Source: Usnea hakonensis
Taxonomy: Eukaryota; Ascomycota; Lecanoromycetes; Lecanorales; Parmeliaceae
Assembly (NCBI GenBank): GCA_013423325.1
Contig: BLJB01000168.1
Location: 1-10,142, forward strand
Length of the DNA stretch: 10,142 nt
Direction: 5' to 3'
Made by a program: the position numbers and the translations under genes
Shown here: positions 8,985 to 10,142 of the stretch, one piece after another
How the letters are laid out: each line of letters opens with the position of its first letter
Numbering within the stretch: position 1 is the first letter of the stretch
Notes under the pieces: generated by a model
Database searches by the model: none
The model's input: the letters and a program-made list of their open reading frames with translations, nothing else
What the model was told of the DNA's origin: nothing

Positions 8985-9480
8985 CTTCTATCTATAGATT
9001 CTATTACTCCCTATCTACTATATCTCTCGCCTCCTTCTACTCTACCTAGAAGCGATAAGGAGAGCGATAATAATAGTAATATTAAAGATAGATTAAATAG
9101 TACTAGTAGTAAAAGCGGTAATAGTATAAATAATTAATCTAGTAATAGTAAAAAAGAAGAGGATAATAGAATTAATAAAGCTAGCCCCGAAAAGAGTAAT
9201 AATAAAGATAAAGATAATATAGATAATATAGATAATAATACTACTAGCGCTATAAATAGTATAGATAATAAAGATAAAGAGGGTACTAAGGGTAATATAA
9301 GTAGCGGTAATATTATAATAGATAGGGCCTCTTCTAATTCTAATAAGTAGCTCCTTAGAGCGGAGGAAGAGTTTAAAGGTTTTATAAAAGATATTAAAAT
9401 AGAGGGGTAAGATAAAGAAAGGGGTAACTAGCCCTTTAATTAAAGATTCTATTATACTTTTAGATAATAGGCTTTATATA
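8985..9480 (+). pseudogene. Unidentified acidic, Ser/Asn/Asp-rich frame
   Basis: I do not recognise the gene. One plus-strand frame from about 8982 to 9350 has only one internal stop, a TAA at about 9135 (probably a former CAA), before a TAG at 9348-9350. It first gives a short Pro/Ser-rich part (S-P-P-S-T-L-P, about 9027-9047). It then gives about 95 residues dominated by Ser, Asn, Asp, Lys and Glu in short repeats such as D-N-I-D-N-I-D-N-N (9216-9239). After the TAG it continues A-E-E-E-F-K-G-F-I-K-D-I-K. Such low-complexity acidic regions are intrinsically disordered and occur in many gag-like and nuclear proteins. It is purine-rich on the plus strand, opposite to the neighbouring integrase. 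No start codon is visible. Confidence 0.4.
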
Positions 9481-9589
9481 GCTACTACGGTAGTACTTTA
9501 ATATTTAATATTTTTTAGGGCCTAAAAGATTAATATTCTTTTATTATCCTTATAGTAGTACGAAAATTATTAATTAATCTATATACTAA

Positions 9590-10080
9590 TTATACTTTAT
9601 ATCTATATTTTTTACGCTTTATAAATATATTATAAAGCTCTTATATATATTCTATATCTCCCTCTAGTACCTATTAATTATATTTAGATAGATACGATAT
9701 CTATTAAACTAAGTATTATACTTCGCCTTTTTAGATTTACTTATCTAAAATCTTTTTAACTTCTTATTCCTTAATATTATTTACTAATTCGGTAGCTATA
9801 TATATAGATATTTAACTATTATCTCTATAACGGTAGAGTTCTAATAGGAATATATAAAAGATATCGTAGATTCGGTAGATTAGTAGAAGTACTAAGTAGT
9901 AAGCTTAGATACCTATTCGCTTTCTAACGATAAAAGGTCTAATTATTTTATTTAAAAGCTTTTTACTTAGTTTCTTTTACTTTAGATTCTTCGCTAATAA
10001 TATTACTATATCTCCTTTATTAAAGGATTTAGCTTAATATTTCTTATTATATAATTTTATATATAATTTAGTTATACTTT
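9590..10080 (-). pseudogene. Ty3/gypsy integrase C-terminus with chromodomain
   Basis: This is the end of the pol polyprotein of a chromovirus-type retrotransposon; integrase inserts the DNA copy and the chromodomain guides it to chromatin. One minus-strand frame, kept over about 450 bases, reads F-N-K-G-D-I-V (about 10001-10024) and A-K-N-L-K (9980-9994). Then come K-L-S-K-K-L, I-I-R-P-F-I-V-R-K-R-I-G (GPF site, about 9925-9955), Y-D-I-F-Y-I-F-L-L-E-L-Y (from H-V-S-L-L-E-P) and V-K-K-I-L-D-K (about 9745-9765). Chromodomain residues follow: G-E-V-*-Y-L-V (9710-9727), then W-V-P-E, with the Trp seen as TAG at 9671-9673. The integrase core, RNase H and reverse transcriptase would lie to the right but are absent, since the mutated block ends at 10080. 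Former Gln and Trp codons are now stops. Confidence 0.85.
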
Positions 10081-10101
10081 TGTCACGAACAAGTAGTGAC
10101 T
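10081..10101 (-). repeat. Inverted edge repeat, right copy
   Basis: TGTCACGAACAAGTAGTGAC at the right edge is the imperfect inverted partner of 41-60. It also contains its own GTCAC...GTGAC palindrome. The sequence TA follows the T at 10101. It lies exactly where CA and TG reappear. Confidence 0.5.
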
Positions 10102-10142
10102 TAGGTAGGATCTCGCACCATTTGCGGGGTCCAAGCTCTTTT
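10102..10142. other. Right flank of ordinary composition
   Basis: Normal CA and TG content returns (TCTCGCACCATTTGCGGGG). The integrase frame on the minus strand stays open through it, reading E-I-L-P-K-S-L-L-V-R-D-K into the mutated region, but this is too short to prove that the flank belongs to the element. Confidence 0.5.

Larger units (their letters stand above)
61..10080. mobile_element. RIP-mutated mosaic of truncated transposable elements
   Basis: CA and TG are almost missing on both strands over about 10 kb, TA is in excess, and CG, CC and CT remain. This pattern is specific to C-to-T change at CpA, as in fungal repeat-induced point mutation, and is not explained by CpG deamination. 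ATG is found only near 3370, 6368 and 7580, all inside short unmutated islands. TGA is similarly confined. Recognisable parts are two Tad1-like LINEs, a gypsy gag, a gypsy integrase end and one LTR-like segment, in mixed orientation. Such DNA is normally packed as heterochromatin in fungi; that last point is knowledge of the process, not visible here. Confidence 0.93.

Noticed and set aside
61..10080. CRISPR array, tRNA, rRNA or novel defence cluster
   Set aside because: No regularly spaced repeats, no tRNA cloverleaf and no rRNA stretch were seen, and the DNA has the composition of silenced fungal repeats, not of a bacterial island.

Overview
The window is a graveyard of transposable elements from a filamentous ascomycete (Pezizomycotina-like genome), heavily mutated by repeat-induced point mutation (RIP). 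From about 61 to 10080 the dinucleotides CA and TG are almost absent on both strands, while CG, CC and CT persist and TA is in large excess. This is the footprint of C-to-T change at CpA. As a result I find almost no ATG and almost no TGA in this block: every frame is cut by TAA or TAG, and His, Cys, Gln, Trp and Met codons have become Tyr, stop and Ile codons. Nothing in the block looks able to make a protein. Several old reading frames can still be recognised by protein motifs once this change is allowed for.

Layout. Bases 1-60 and 10081-10142 have ordinary composition and are flanks. On the minus strand, 61-3320 holds a Tad1-like LINE: ORF1 with three zinc knuckles (about 1870-3320), then ORF2 with an endonuclease and the start of a reverse transcriptase (61-1790), cut off at the left edge. 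Head-to-head with it, on the plus strand, a second Tad1-like LINE begins in a short unmutated island (3331-3429) and shows ORF1 with the same three-knuckle arrangement (3370 to about 5560). A (AAATTC)3 repeat marks the junction with a Ty3/gypsy gag relic on the minus strand (about 5595-6340). A GC-rich island at 6365-6415 may carry the 5' end of an unrecognised plus-strand frame. An LTR-like segment (7561-7792) with a polypurine tract on the minus strand follows, then very AT-rich DNA, then an unidentified acidic Ser/Asn-rich plus-strand frame (about 8985-9350). Last is the C-terminal end of a gypsy integrase with a chromodomain on the minus strand (about 9590-10080), cut off at the right edge.

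The two edges of the mutated block carry matching inverted sequences (TTCGTGACA facing inward on the left, TGTCACGAA on the right) with a TA just outside. The gypsy gag and integrase fragments are in the wrong order to belong to one element, so the block is a mosaic of several truncated elements. Biologically it is best read as silenced, probably heterochromatic, repeat DNA. I see no functional gene cluster, RNA gene, CRISPR array or new system here. The points of interest are the structure of the mosaic, its edges and the unmutated islands.
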